NCBI RefSeq assembly: GCF_001279525.1
Contig: NZ_LGDY01000091.1
Span: forward strand, 372,001 to 436,000
Length of the DNA stretch: 64,000 nt
Origin: Nocardia sp. NRRL S-836
GTDB lineage: Bacteria; Actinomycetota; Actinomycetes; Mycobacteriales; Pseudonocardiaceae
Direction of reading: 5' to 3'
The notes under the pieces are model-generated. The model ran no database searches. It saw only the letters and a program-made list of their open reading frames with translations, and was not told where the DNA came from. The position numbers and the translations under genes were made by a program. Below are positions 24,852 through 33,384 of this stretch, one piece after another (positions within the stretch are counted from its first letter, which is position 1; each line of letters begins with the position of its first letter).

Positions 24852-25164
24852 GACAGGGTCTCCTGATCGGCCGGGGAATCAGGGCAGGGCACAGTCCGGT
24901 CGGAGTGGAATGGCTGGAGCGAATTCTCTCAAGTGGACACATGGGCAGGTCAAGGTCCAACGGGGTTGCATGCGGCACTCTGCGCTGTGATCAAGATTGC
25001 ACTGCTCGGCCTATTGACGCGGGGCCGAATTCACTTCTCGAACAGTGTTCGGTTGCGCGAACTGGCGAATTGTGTCCGATCGGGCCGTGTGCTAGTGGGC
25101 AACCGCGGTTTCCTGCGTAGTAGTTTGCGCAGCTAACTGGTTTTGTGGTAAAGCACGCGAAACA
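24852..25164. promoter_or_regulatory. Leader region of the prenylindole operon
   Basis: A 313-bp intergenic stretch with lower GC than its neighbours. It must hold the promoter of the leftward prenyltransferase operon. Short frames on the plus strand (24905-25136) have poor codon use and no ribosome site, so I leave them out. I see no clear paired -35/-10 and no strong palindrome. Confidence 0.4.
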
Positions 25165-25198
25165 AAACAGAGCGCCCGCCGAGGCGGACGCTCTGTTT
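25165..25198 (-). terminator. Rho-independent terminator after the lysyl oxidase operon
   Basis: Arms AAACAGAGCG (25165-25174) and CGCTCTGTTT (25189-25198) are perfectly complementary, with further GC pairing inside. Read on the minus strand, the hairpin ends in TTTTGTTT, a proper U-tract, and lies 18 nt after the lysyl oxidase stop. Confidence 0.85.
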
Positions 25199-25215
25199 CG
25201 GTACCCGTTCCGGAA

Positions 25216-26172
25216 CTACTTGTCGCGCTTCGCGCACCGGACCTTGCCGGGGCAGCTGCGCAGCAGCCGCACGGCCGGAGCCGAGTCGATCACCGCCGGG
25301 GGCCGCGTGGCACCACCCGGCCACTGGACCGAGATCGAGATGGACGACGCGTTGTTGCTGTAGTCCTTCTCCAGCAACGCGTGGTCGGAGTTGGCGACGT
25401 TCACTACGTCGTACACCCCCGACGGCACGCGGGTGATGTCGAGCCACTGGAAGTCGACCCGGTGCTTGTAGTCGTCGCCGGAGCCGACGGAGATCCCGAA
25501 CATCACGTCCAGCGCGGCCGGGTTGTGGTGCTCGCACATGTGGCCGTTGAGCTTCGCGGCCAGCTTGCCCGCCGGCGTCGTCGGGTCCAGCGGCCGTTGC
25601 GGCAGGTCGTCCACGACGTCGTAGCGGTCGCCGATGCAGAAACCGTTCTTGCGGTCGGTCACGACCACGCTGCCGTCCGGGGTGCGCAGCTGGAAGTACT
25701 CGAAGTTGAGCAGGTGCCAGTGCTCGTGCGACTCGGCCGGCTCGTAGTAGGCGCTGGACAACGTCTCGCGCTTGGCCTCGGTGTAGGAACCGGCGATCGA
25801 ACGGTCCACACCGGACTGCACGGCCTGCCGCACCTTCATCGTCGGCACGCCGGTGCTGTCGCGGTGCGCGTAGAGCAGCAGCGGGCCGTCGCCGACGTTG
25901 TCGACCGCGGTGGTGAACCGCAGCCGGACCGACTCGATCCGGCCGCCGCCGGTCACGCACCGGCCGCGTGGCTGCGAGGCGTCCCTGACGAGGCACACGT
26001 CCCAGTCCTGGCAGGTGGACGGGTCACCGCTGAAGCCGCCGGGGCACCCGACCGGCGCCTGCCGCAGGTCGGGCAGCAGCGGCGCCGAGTCGGCGTGGAC
26101 CTGCTGGGACGACACGAGCGTGGCCGCAGTGACCGTGAGGGCGCCGAGCACCGCGCCGAACCTGCTCACCAT
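25216..26172 (-). CDS. Secreted lysyl oxidase-family copper amine oxidase
   Basis: A 318-residue exported protein. Signal peptide 1-27 (ending VHA). The copper-binding cluster SHEHWHLLNFEYF is at 148-160. RKNGFCIGD at 174-182 matches the human LOX element that supplies the Lys of the LTQ cofactor (Lys175 here), and DDYKHRVDFQWLDITRVPSG matches the region holding the cofactor Tyr (Tyr235, eight residues before the Trp as in LOX). It also keeps the LOX-like tail pattern KDYSNNASS. It should oxidise primary amines to aldehydes outside the cell. The start overlaps the end of the flavoprotein gene by 7 nt, tying it to that operon. Confidence 0.85.
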   Translation of the reverse strand: MVSRFGAVLGALTVTAATLVSSQQVHADSAPLLPDLRQAPVGCPGGFSGDPSTCQDWDVCLVRDASQPRGRCVTGGGRIESVRLRFTTAVDNVGDGPLLLYAHRDSTGVPTMKVRQAVQSGVDRSIAGSYTEAKRETLSSAYYEPAESHEHWHLLNFEYFQLRTPDGSVVVTDRKNGFCIGDRYDVVDDLPQRPLDPTTPAGKLAAKLNGHMCEHHNPAALDVMFGISVGSGDDYKHRVDFQWLDITRVPSGVYDVVNVANSDHALLEKDYSNNASSISISVQWPGGATRPPAVIDSAPAVRLLRSCPGKVRCAKRDK

Positions 26173-27491
26173 GCGTCGATCTCCTGGGGCGTGGGTCTCC
26201 TCGCGTCGAGCAGGAGACGGTCGGTCACGGAGTTCGCGAGCTCGACGCTCGAGTTCCAGCTCGTGACGTTCGGGTAGACGTGCGCCGTGGTGGCCAGCAG
26301 CAGCCGGGTGCCCGCGACCTCGACGGCCGGTCGGTCGGTCAGGTAACCCAGCGGGTACACCGGTTCCACGAACGGCGCCTTGAACGTGCGGACCTCGTCC
26401 ACGTCGTCCGGCGTGAGACCGGGGTACAGGCTCAGCAGCTGACCCGTCCACCGGTCGGCGATGCCCGCCTCGTCCTCGCGGTACAGCGCGGACTCGCGGT
26501 CGGTGTAGCGCATCACGTACACCAGGTGCCGGCCGTCGTACGGCTCGGTGCCCGACAGCGCGGACATCTCGATCACGCCGTCGAAGTCGGTGCCCGAGCG
26601 CAGCACCGGCGCCCAGTAGTGGCCCGTCAACGGCTTGCGCAGGAAGAACAGCGTGTTGACGACACCCTGGTAGCGCAACCGCACCTCGGGCAGCCGCCGG
26701 GCCAGGGCGGGGTCGGCGATGCCGCGCAACGCGGGCAGCGGGACCGTGGAGACCGCGTGATCCGCCTCGACCGTCTCGCCGTCGGCCAGCGTCACGAGCA
26801 CCCGGTCCTCAGTGGACTCCAGGCGTGCCACCGGAGCCGACGTGCGCACGACGCCGCCACCGTCCTCGATGGACTGGCGCAGCGCGTCGATCACGCTCTT
26901 GTAGCCACCGGCCGGGTAGCCGCGCACCGAGTCGTTGCTCTCGCGGCCCAGGCGCTGCCACAGGTACAGCGCGGGCACGTCACCGAACGCGGAGCCGAAC
27001 TTGGCGCCGAACATCGGGGCCAGCAGCGTGGTCCACACCGCGTCGCCGTACAGGCCGCGCAGCCAGTCCTCGGTGCGCGTGCGGTCGAGGTCCCTGCCCT
27101 TGCCCAACCGCCGCAGCAGCAGCGACACCACACCGAACCGCAGCCGGTTCGGCAGGCTGAGCGCCGGGAACCGCAGCAGGTCCAGCGCGGAGTTGAACGG
27201 GTGGTGGACGCCGCCGACGACCATGCCCATGGTGGTCCGCCGCCACCCGATGCTCTCGCGCAGGCCGACCTCGTCCAGCAGGCCGAGCAACGCGTCGTCG
27301 GTCGGCATCACGCAGTGGTAGAAGCGTTCCACCCACCGGCCGCGCGACGGGAAGAACGTGCCGAGCCCGCCGAGCTGGTCGCTGCTCTCCAGCAACGTCA
27401 CCGGCAGACCGGCCCGGACGAGCCGATGTGCGGTGGCGAGGCCGCAGATGCCCCCGCCGATCACGACCACACGGCGCACAGGCGCGGCCAT
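26166..27491 (-). CDS. FAD-dependent oxidoreductase, protoporphyrinogen-oxidase-like
   Basis: A 441-residue flavoprotein of the amine-oxidase/PPOX superfamily. The dinucleotide fold is at the N-terminus (VVVIGGGICGLATAHRL, then LLESSDQLGGLGTFF). The C-terminal FAD contact is LLLATTAHVYPNVTSWNSS near 405-423. Relatives without known substrate are often found in polysaccharide loci beside glycosyltransferases, like UDP-sugar or lipid-linked-sugar oxidoreductases. ATG 27491 overlaps the stop of the glycosyltransferase gene (TGATG), and its own end overlaps the lysyl oxidase gene. Substrate unknown. Confidence 0.85.
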   Translation of the reverse strand: MAAPVRRVVVIGGGICGLATAHRLVRAGLPVTLLESSDQLGGLGTFFPSRGRWVERFYHCVMPTDDALLGLLDEVGLRESIGWRRTTMGMVVGGVHHPFNSALDLLRFPALSLPNRLRFGVVSLLLRRLGKGRDLDRTRTEDWLRGLYGDAVWTTLLAPMFGAKFGSAFGDVPALYLWQRLGRESNDSVRGYPAGGYKSVIDALRQSIEDGGGVVRTSAPVARLESTEDRVLVTLADGETVEADHAVSTVPLPALRGIADPALARRLPEVRLRYQGVVNTLFFLRKPLTGHYWAPVLRSGTDFDGVIEMSALSGTEPYDGRHLVYVMRYTDRESALYREDEAGIADRWTGQLLSLYPGLTPDDVDEVRTFKAPFVEPVYPLGYLTDRPAVEVAGTRLLLATTAHVYPNVTSWNSSVELANSVTDRLLLDARRPTPQEIDAW

Positions 27492-28342
27492 CAGAGCTTC
27501 CGGTACGGCACGGGCGCGAGCCGGTCGCGCGTGAGCAACACCAGGTACTGCCGCAGCGTCCGGCCCAGCCGCAGCTTGCTCGCGCCGGGCTTGCGGTCGT
27601 AGCGCAGCCGGAACGGGATCTCGCTGACCACCGGGCCGCAGTGGCGCAGCTTCAGCAGCAGCTCGACCATGCAGGCGAACCCGCGTTCCTCGACCAGCCG
27701 CTCGCCCCAGTGCGCGGCGGCGCGGCGCAGCAGGCTCACCCGGTAGGCGCGGTAGCCGCAGGTGAAGTCCTGGATGCCGTCGAAGTGCAGGACGCGGCCG
27801 AACACGACGCGGGCGCCGCGGGAGAGCATCCGGCGCCAGCGCGGCGCGGTCGAGTCGTCCCCGCCGTCGACGAAGCGCGAGCAGATCACCACGTCCGCAC
27901 CGGCGGCGACCTCCTCCAGCAGCGCGGAGATCAGGCCGGGGTCGTGCGTGTCGTCGGCGTCCATCACGATCAGGACGTCGTCGTCGCCCGCGGCGTCGAG
28001 CACCGCCCGCAGTCCTGACTGGACGGCCTGGCCGAGCCCGAGGTTCACCGGGTGGCGCACCAGCCGGACGTCGATCCCGCCCACACCGGCCACGCAGTCG
28101 CCGGTGCCGTCGGAGGAACCGTCGTCCACCACCCACACCGTGATCCGGTCGGCGAGCTCGACGCCGGCGATGCGCCGCAGCAGCGACGGGAGTGCGGCGG
28201 CCTCGTTGTAGGCGGGCAGCACCACGTGCACGTCACCGCACGGCCGGGTGTCGTCCTGCACGGCTTGGACCGTCTGCACGGCCTGCGCGGTCGTGGTCGG
28301 TCGCCCGGCCGGTTGCCGGACGCCGTTTTCGCCGACTCTCAC
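27491..28342 (-). CDS. Family 2 glycosyltransferase, dolichol-phosphate-mannose-synthase-like
   Basis: A 283-residue GT-A enzyme. The nucleotide-sugar region has VVLPAYNEA and VVDDGSSDGT; the metal-binding DXD region is VMDADDTHDP; DFTCGYRAYR and EIPFRLRYDRKPGASK are typical of polyprenyl-phosphate mannose/glucose synthases. No C-terminal membrane domain is present. It probably charges polyprenyl phosphate with a sugar or adds a sugar to a lipid carrier. GTG 28342 follows a GTGGGGG ribosome site. First gene of a three-gene leftward operon with the flavoprotein and lysyl oxidase. Confidence 0.88.
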   Translation of the reverse strand: MRVGENGVRQPAGRPTTTAQAVQTVQAVQDDTRPCGDVHVVLPAYNEAAALPSLLRRIAGVELADRITVWVVDDGSSDGTGDCVAGVGGIDVRLVRHPVNLGLGQAVQSGLRAVLDAAGDDDVLIVMDADDTHDPGLISALLEEVAAGADVVICSRFVDGGDDSTAPRWRRMLSRGARVVFGRVLHFDGIQDFTCGYRAYRVSLLRRAAAHWGERLVEERGFACMVELLLKLRHCGPVVSEIPFRLRYDRKPGASKLRLGRTLRQYLVLLTRDRLAPVPYRKL

Positions 28343-28579
28343 TCAATGCCCCCACTTCGGTGGCTCGCGGTTGGTGGCGTGAATTATTGACACGGCGTGC
28401 TAAAGCTTTTGAGACGCCCCTGGCGTAGATCACGGCAGTAGTACGCCGAAAGCTCACGAACTGCATTCGTCCGGCACACCAAAGAGGGAAATTTGATACC
28501 TGATGAGCTGATAAAAGACCGCTCGTTAACTCTTTCGTGTCGCTGTGCTGGCCCAACTCCTTCGATCGGATGATCTTCA
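28343..28579. promoter_or_regulatory. Divergent promoter region inside the polysaccharide locus
   Basis: A 237-bp gap, clearly richer in A/T than the genes around it, between the leftward glycosyltransferase operon and the rightward phosphoglycosyl transferase gene. It must carry promoters for both. I do not see a convincing operator palindrome or a riboswitch-like structure. Confidence 0.45.
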
Positions 28580-30034
28580 ATGAGGCGACTCTCGGCGGTG
28601 GCCGTTCCCGCCGCACCACCGCAGGCGGACGAGGTCGGGCAGGCTGAACGCAGACGACCGCTCCGGACCCGCGCCGGCACGTCCCGCCGCGAGGCGCGCG
28701 ACCTGCTCAGCCGGGTGAACGCGGTCGCGGTGCTGCTCGTGCTGGCCGACAGCGCGACGCTGGCGGCGGTGTGCCTGAACCGCGGCGTCACCTGGGGCTG
28801 GGCGGCCGCGATCGCGGTCACCGTGCTCGGCATCAGGGCGGCCTGGCGGCTCTACCGCAGGCGGCTGTGGCTGTCGTGGCTGCAGGACCTGCCCCGCTCC
28901 GCCGCGAGCACCGCGCTGGCCTTCGCGCTGCTCACCGGCGCCGGTCTGGTCAGTGCCGCACCGCACGCCGACGTGGTCGCCGCGCAGTGGGCGATGATGG
29001 TGTTCGCCCTGGTCATCGAGCCCGTGCGGTGGTGCGTGTTCGCGTTCGGCCGATGGTGCCGGCGGCGGTTCGACCGCTGCGACCGCACCATCGTCGTCGG
29101 CGCGGGTCAGGTCGGCGTGAACCTCGCGCGGACGATGCTGGAGCACCCCCAGTTCGGGCTGCGGCCGGTCGCGTTCGCCGACTCCGGGCCCGACCCCGAC
29201 CAGCAGCTGCCCCCGCTGGAGGTGGTCGACGGCGACCTGGCCGAGGCGATCGTGCGGCTGCGCGCGGGCACCGTGGTGCTCGCGTTCTCGCACACCCGCG
29301 ACTCCCGGCTGGTCGAGGCGGCCATCACCGCGCACCGGCTGGGCTGCTCCACGCTGGTCGTGCCGCGGATGTACGAGCTGCACCCCGACGGCCCCGGCAT
29401 CGAACGGCTGCGCAGCTACCCGCTGATGCGGCTGGGCACCGCGCCCACCAGGCGCCCGACCTGGTGGGTCAAGCGCGCCGCCGACCTCGTGCTCGCGGCG
29501 GTCGCGCTGGTCGTGCTGTCGCCGGTGATCGGCCTGTGCGCGCTCGCGGTGCTGGTCGAGAGCGGCCGCCCGTTGTTCTTCCGGCAGGTCAGGGTGGGGA
29601 TGGACGACCGCACGTTCGTCCTCTACAAGATCCGCAGCGTCCGCCAGTCGGGCGAGGACGACTCGCAGGTGCGGTGGTCGGTCGAGGGCGACGCGCGGGT
29701 CGGGCCGGTCGGCCGGTTCCTGCGCCGCACCTCGCTCGACGAGCTGCCCCAGCTGTGGAACGTCCTGCGCGGAGACATGTGCGTCGTGGGGCCACGCCCG
29801 GAGCGTCCCGGTTTCGTTCGCGAGTTCTCCGCCATTCACGAGCTATATTGGGCGCGTCACCGAGTTCCGACCGGACTCACCGGTCTCGCTCAGGTGCACG
29901 GGTTGAGGGGAGACACCTCGATCGCCGACAGGTCTCGGTACGACAACTACTACATCGCGAATTGGTCGCTCTGGCTCGACCTGAGGATTCTACTGATGAC
30001 GGCGGGTGAGTTGTGTTGCCGCAGAAATCGCTGA
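28580..30034 (+). CDS. Polyprenyl-phosphate sugar-1-phosphate transferase (WbaP/CpsE-like)
   Basis: A 484-residue membrane enzyme that starts repeat-unit synthesis by moving a sugar phosphate onto undecaprenyl phosphate. Hydrophobic helices lie in residues about 45-155; a Rossmann-like domain follows (TIVVGAGQVG, 170-179); the catalytic bacterial-sugar-transferase domain runs from about 297 (KRAADLVLA) with YKIRSVR at 349-355 and DELPQLWNVLRGDM at 389-402. ATG 28580. The TIM-barrel lipoprotein gene starts within its stop codon (TGATG). Confidence 0.92.
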   Translation: MRRLSAVAVPAAPPQADEVGQAERRRPLRTRAGTSRREARDLLSRVNAVAVLLVLADSATLAAVCLNRGVTWGWAAAIAVTVLGIRAAWRLYRRRLWLSWLQDLPRSAASTALAFALLTGAGLVSAAPHADVVAAQWAMMVFALVIEPVRWCVFAFGRWCRRRFDRCDRTIVVGAGQVGVNLARTMLEHPQFGLRPVAFADSGPDPDQQLPPLEVVDGDLAEAIVRLRAGTVVLAFSHTRDSRLVEAAITAHRLGCSTLVVPRMYELHPDGPGIERLRSYPLMRLGTAPTRRPTWWVKRAADLVLAAVALVVLSPVIGLCALAVLVESGRPLFFRQVRVGMDDRTFVLYKIRSVRQSGEDDSQVRWSVEGDARVGPVGRFLRRTSLDELPQLWNVLRGDMCVVGPRPERPGFVREFSAIHELYWARHRVPTGLTGLAQVHGLRGDTSIADRSRYDNYYIANWSLWLDLRILLMTAGELCCRRNR

Positions 30035-31239
30035 TGCGCAGATTCGCCGGTGTCGCTCTCGTGCTCTTCACGACCGCCTGTTCGGTCAGTGCGGCGAGCG
30101 ACCCCGTCATCACCGGCCCGCCGCCGAAACCGCTCGCGCCGTGCGCGTGGTGGTACGGCATCGGCGACTCGCCGGCGGCGTGGGAGATCCGCGAGGCGGC
30201 CAAGCACTACGACGTGGTGGTGCTCAACGCGTGGGAGACGTCGGCCATGCGCCGGCTGCACGACCTGAACCCCAAGGTGAAGGTGCTGGTGTACAAGGAC
30301 TTCTCCAGCACCCGCAACTACGCGGGCGCGGTCGAGGGCGACCGCGACGCCCGGTACCTGCCGACCGGCATCGGCTACCACGCCGCGCAGCAGCACGCCG
30401 ACTGGTTCGCGACCGACACGGCGGGCAAGCGCATCGAGTGGGCCGGCTACCCGAAGCACTGGCAGATGGCGGTGTGGAACAAGGGTTACCAGGAGGCCTG
30501 GACGAAGGCCGTCGTCGGCGAGGTCGTCCGCGAGGGCTGGGACGGGGTGCTGGCCGACAACGACTTCAGCTCGCTGCGGTACTACTCCCCGGCGGTGCTC
30601 GCGGGCACGACCGACACCGCGGACACCGACCGGCTGCTGCGCGAGGGCCTCGACGGCCTGCTCGCGCTCTCCGGTGACACGCTGGAGAAGGCCGGGAAGA
30701 TGCTGGTGCCCAACGTGTCGGAGTCGCAGCTGACACCGGGGCGCTGGTCGGCGCACTCCCGGTACGCGGGTGCCATGGAGGAGAACTTCGGCCTGCGCGG
30801 CGACAACGGTGCCGGTGAGCTGATCACGTTCAAGGGCAACCAGTTCAAGGAGCAGCGCGCCCAGGCCGCGCTCGGTGAGTCGTGGCTGCTGCTGATCACG
30901 CACACGAAGTCGGACCAGGAGGAACGCGTCGGGTACGCCTCCGCCGCGTTGCTCGCGGGCCCGCACACCTGCTGGACCCAGGCCGACCCCAGCTACAAGA
31001 GCCCGTACTGGTCGATCTACCAGGACGCGCGGCTGGGGGAGGCGGTCGAGGCGGCCAACCGGCTGCCCAGCGGGACGTGGACCCGCCGCTTCAGCAACGG
31101 CTGGGTGGCGGTGAACCCGACGAAGGCCGCGGTGCGGCTGACCCCGCCGCCGGGTCTCGTGACGGTGCGGGGCGGGCCCGTGCCGCCGGAGCTCGACCTG
31201 GCTCCGGCGGACGCGGTGGTCTACGTCAACGCTCGGTGA
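30034..31239 (+). CDS. Putative glycoside hydrolase-like lipoprotein (TIM-barrel, GHL family)
   Basis: A 401-residue lipoprotein. The short signal MRRFAGVALVLFTTAC ends in a lipobox. The mature part looks like the putative glycosyl hydrolase GHL15/GH114-like barrels: WWYGIGDSPAAWEI, YDVVVLNAW, KVLVYKDF, GWDGVLADND, then GAMEENFG and late ESWLLLITHTK. Acidic residues in LADND and MEENFG would be candidate catalytic groups. In a polysaccharide locus it may trim or release polymer. ATG 30034 (TGATG overlap) is preferred; GTG 30013 is in frame but would spoil the lipoprotein signal. Confidence 0.75.
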   Translation: MRRFAGVALVLFTTACSVSAASDPVITGPPPKPLAPCAWWYGIGDSPAAWEIREAAKHYDVVVLNAWETSAMRRLHDLNPKVKVLVYKDFSSTRNYAGAVEGDRDARYLPTGIGYHAAQQHADWFATDTAGKRIEWAGYPKHWQMAVWNKGYQEAWTKAVVGEVVREGWDGVLADNDFSSLRYYSPAVLAGTTDTADTDRLLREGLDGLLALSGDTLEKAGKMLVPNVSESQLTPGRWSAHSRYAGAMEENFGLRGDNGAGELITFKGNQFKEQRAQAALGESWLLLITHTKSDQEERVGYASAALLAGPHTCWTQADPSYKSPYWSIYQDARLGEAVEAANRLPSGTWTRRFSNGWVAVNPTKAAVRLTPPPGLVTVRGGPVPPELDLAPADAVVYVNAR

Positions 31240-32317
31240 GCCCGCGGTAGAGGTCGAGGTGGCGGCGGGCGCAGACGTCGGCGGTGAACCGCTCGCGCGC
31301 CCGCGCAGCCAGGGCCGCACCGGTGCGGCCGGGCTCCGGGTCGGCGAACAGCGCGCTCAACCGCGCCGCGAGCGCGGCCACGTCACCGGGCCGCGGGCAC
31401 TGGGCGGCGGGAACGCCCAGCATGTCCGCCACGCCGCCGGTGTCCGTGGCGACCACGGGCTTGCCCGCGGCCATGGCCTCGGCCACGACGAGCGGCTGCT
31501 GTTCCATCGTCGACGGCAGCACCAGCGCGTCGTGCTCGCGCAGCAGGTCCCCGACGTCGGTGCGGAAACCCAGGAACCGCACCCGGCCCTGCAGACCGCA
31601 GCGGACCACCCGGCCCTCCGCCTGGGTCCGTTGTGGACCGTCGCCGACGACCGTGAGCGTCGCGTCGGCCGGCATCGTCGTCTCCAGGGCGTCCAGCAGG
31701 TTCAGCAGGCCCTTGCGTTCCACGAGCAGCCCCACGAACACGAGCTTGCGCACCGGCGCCGTGGGCGGGTGGGCTTCGCCGACGTCCACGCAGTTGTCGA
31801 TGTGGGTCATGCGGTGCGGCGGCACGTACAGGCGTTCGCGCAGGAACCGGCCCATCTCCCTCGCCGGGACCACGGTCCGGTGCACGACACGGGCGACCGC
31901 GGCGTCACCGGCGAGCACCGCGCGGGTGTAGGCCGACGGCGGCGTCGAGCCCCGCACACACCGGAACCACGACTCGTCCACGTCGTCGGGCACGCCGTGG
32001 TAGGTGTGCACGACCTTCGTGCCCGCGGTCGCGAGGCCCGCGCTCACCAGCCCGGACCGCCGGTCCTGGGCGTGCACGACGTCCGGCCGCCACGCCTTGA
32101 CCGCGGCGCGCGCCTGGCGTGCGGCACGCATGTCACCCTTGGAGGGGACCAGGATCTCCTCGAAGTACGGGTCGACCAGCTCGGCGCCACGCCGTGGCCG
32201 CGGGCCGAACACCCTGACCTCGGCCTCGTCGGACTTGGCCAGCGCCGCGGCCAGCCGCACCGTCACGTCCACCGGGCCACCGCTGTCCTGGGTGAGCAGG
32301 TAGGCGATCCGTGTCAT
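31226..32317 (-). CDS. Family 4 glycosyltransferase (GT-B)
   Basis: A 363-residue GT-B enzyme. The N-terminal acceptor domain begins IAYLLTQDSGGPVDVTVRLA; the C-terminal donor domain has LVFVGLLVERKGLLNLLDAL, VVGDGPQR, RVRFLGFRTDV and the E(x7)E element STMEQQPLVVAEAMAAGKP. It would add one sugar of the repeat unit on the cytoplasmic face. Last gene of a long leftward operon; its 3' end overlaps the convergent lipoprotein gene by 14 nt. Sugar specificity is not predictable. Confidence 0.9.
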   Translation of the reverse strand: MTRIAYLLTQDSGGPVDVTVRLAAALAKSDEAEVRVFGPRPRRGAELVDPYFEEILVPSKGDMRAARQARAAVKAWRPDVVHAQDRRSGLVSAGLATAGTKVVHTYHGVPDDVDESWFRCVRGSTPPSAYTRAVLAGDAAVARVVHRTVVPAREMGRFLRERLYVPPHRMTHIDNCVDVGEAHPPTAPVRKLVFVGLLVERKGLLNLLDALETTMPADATLTVVGDGPQRTQAEGRVVRCGLQGRVRFLGFRTDVGDLLREHDALVLPSTMEQQPLVVAEAMAAGKPVVATDTGGVADMLGVPAAQCPRPGDVAALAARLSALFADPEPGRTGAALAARARERFTADVCARRHLDLYRGLTER

Positions 32318-33384
32318 CGTCGTCCTCTCTGGGACAGCAGCCTCTCGGTGAGCGCCACGATCCGGTCGGTCATGCGCTCGCGGTCGAACAGGTTCTCGGC
32401 GCGGACGCGTCCGCGTTTCCCCTCCGCCGCGGCGAGCTCGCGGTCGGCCAGGCGCAGGGCAATCGCTTGCGCCAGCGCGTGAACGTCCCCGGCCGCCACG
32501 ACCTCACCGGCGTCACCGATGCTCTGCCGCACGCCTTCGACGTCGAACGCGACGACCGCGCGCCCGCAGGCCATGGCCTCCAACGGCACCAACGCCATGC
32601 CCTCGGCGCGGGACGGCAGCACCACGACGTCCGCCTGGCCGTAGAACTCGGCGACCGCGGAGCTGTGGCCGTGCCAGTGGACCGACGGGTGCCGGTGCTG
32701 TGCTCGCAGGGAGGCGGCCATCGGGCCGTCGCCGACGAGCAGGAGCCGGGCGTCCGGGACGGACCGCAGCACCTCCGGCCAGGCCCGCAGCAGCAGGTCC
32801 TGACCCTTCTGGTGCGCGATCCTGCCCACGCACACCGCGGTGGGGGTCTCGTGGTCGTGCTCCCGTGGCCGCAGCCGCCGGGTGTCGACGCCGTTGCACA
32901 CGACCTCGGCCCGCGCGCTCACCCCTGCCGCGCGACCGGCCGCGAGCTCGTCGTCACTGACGCAGACGAGGAGGTCGGTCCAGCGTGCCGCGTGCCTCTC
33001 CCAGCGCCGGCACGCGGTGCGCAGCAGCGCGCCGGCGACCTGGAACGACCACAGGTGCGGCTGGAACAGCGTCGGCACGCGGCCGCGCAACACCAGCCTG
33101 GCCAGCCCTGCCTTGGAGCTGTGCAGGTGGACGAGGTCCGGTCGGAGGGCGGTGAGCGTCCGGCGCAGGGAGAGGAGCTCTCCCGCGGTGCGCGGGCCCG
33201 GGGTGCGGGTCGCCTGCCAGTGGTGGACCGGGATGCCGTGAGCACGGGCCTGCTCGGCCAGCCAACCGCTTGCGGGACAGGCGATGCGGACGTCCCAGCC
33301 ACGGCGTTGCTGGGCGCGGGCCAGCTCCAGCACCACGACGGCGACCCCGGCCTCGACCGGCTGCGTCACGTGGACGACCTTCAC
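32314..33384 (-). CDS. Family 4 glycosyltransferase (GT-B)
   Basis: A 356-residue GT-B glycosyltransferase. It starts KVVHVTQPVEAGVAVVVLELAR, has HLHSSKAGLARLVLRGR typical of WcaL/EpsD-like enzymes, then VCVGRIAHQKGQDLLLRA, LLVGDGPMA and the donor-binding SRAEGMALVPLEAMACGR. The GTG at 33384 overlaps the flippase stop (GTGA); its end overlaps the next glycosyltransferase gene by 4 nt. Adds a sugar to the lipid-linked repeat unit. Confidence 0.9.
   Translation of the reverse strand: MKVVHVTQPVEAGVAVVVLELARAQQRRGWDVRIACPASGWLAEQARAHGIPVHHWQATRTPGPRTAGELLSLRRTLTALRPDLVHLHSSKAGLARLVLRGRVPTLFQPHLWSFQVAGALLRTACRRWERHAARWTDLLVCVSDDELAAGRAAGVSARAEVVCNGVDTRRLRPREHDHETPTAVCVGRIAHQKGQDLLLRAWPEVLRSVPDARLLLVGDGPMAASLRAQHRHPSVHWHGHSSAVAEFYGQADVVVLPSRAEGMALVPLEAMACGRAVVAFDVEGVRQSIGDAGEVVAAGDVHALAQAIALRLADRELAAAEGKRGRVRAENLFDRERMTDRIVALTERLLSQRGRR

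Noticed and set aside
24905..25136. Two overlapping short plus-strand frames upstream of the prenyltransferase gene
   Set aside because: Poor third-position bias, no ribosome sites and no recognisable motif; the region is better read as promoter/leader.
26166..27491. The PPOX-like flavoprotein as the missing IptC monooxygenase
   Set aside because: It belongs to the amine-oxidase/PPOX fold, not the flavin monooxygenase family, and is bound by overlaps to the glycosyltransferase and lysyl oxidase genes behind a terminator.
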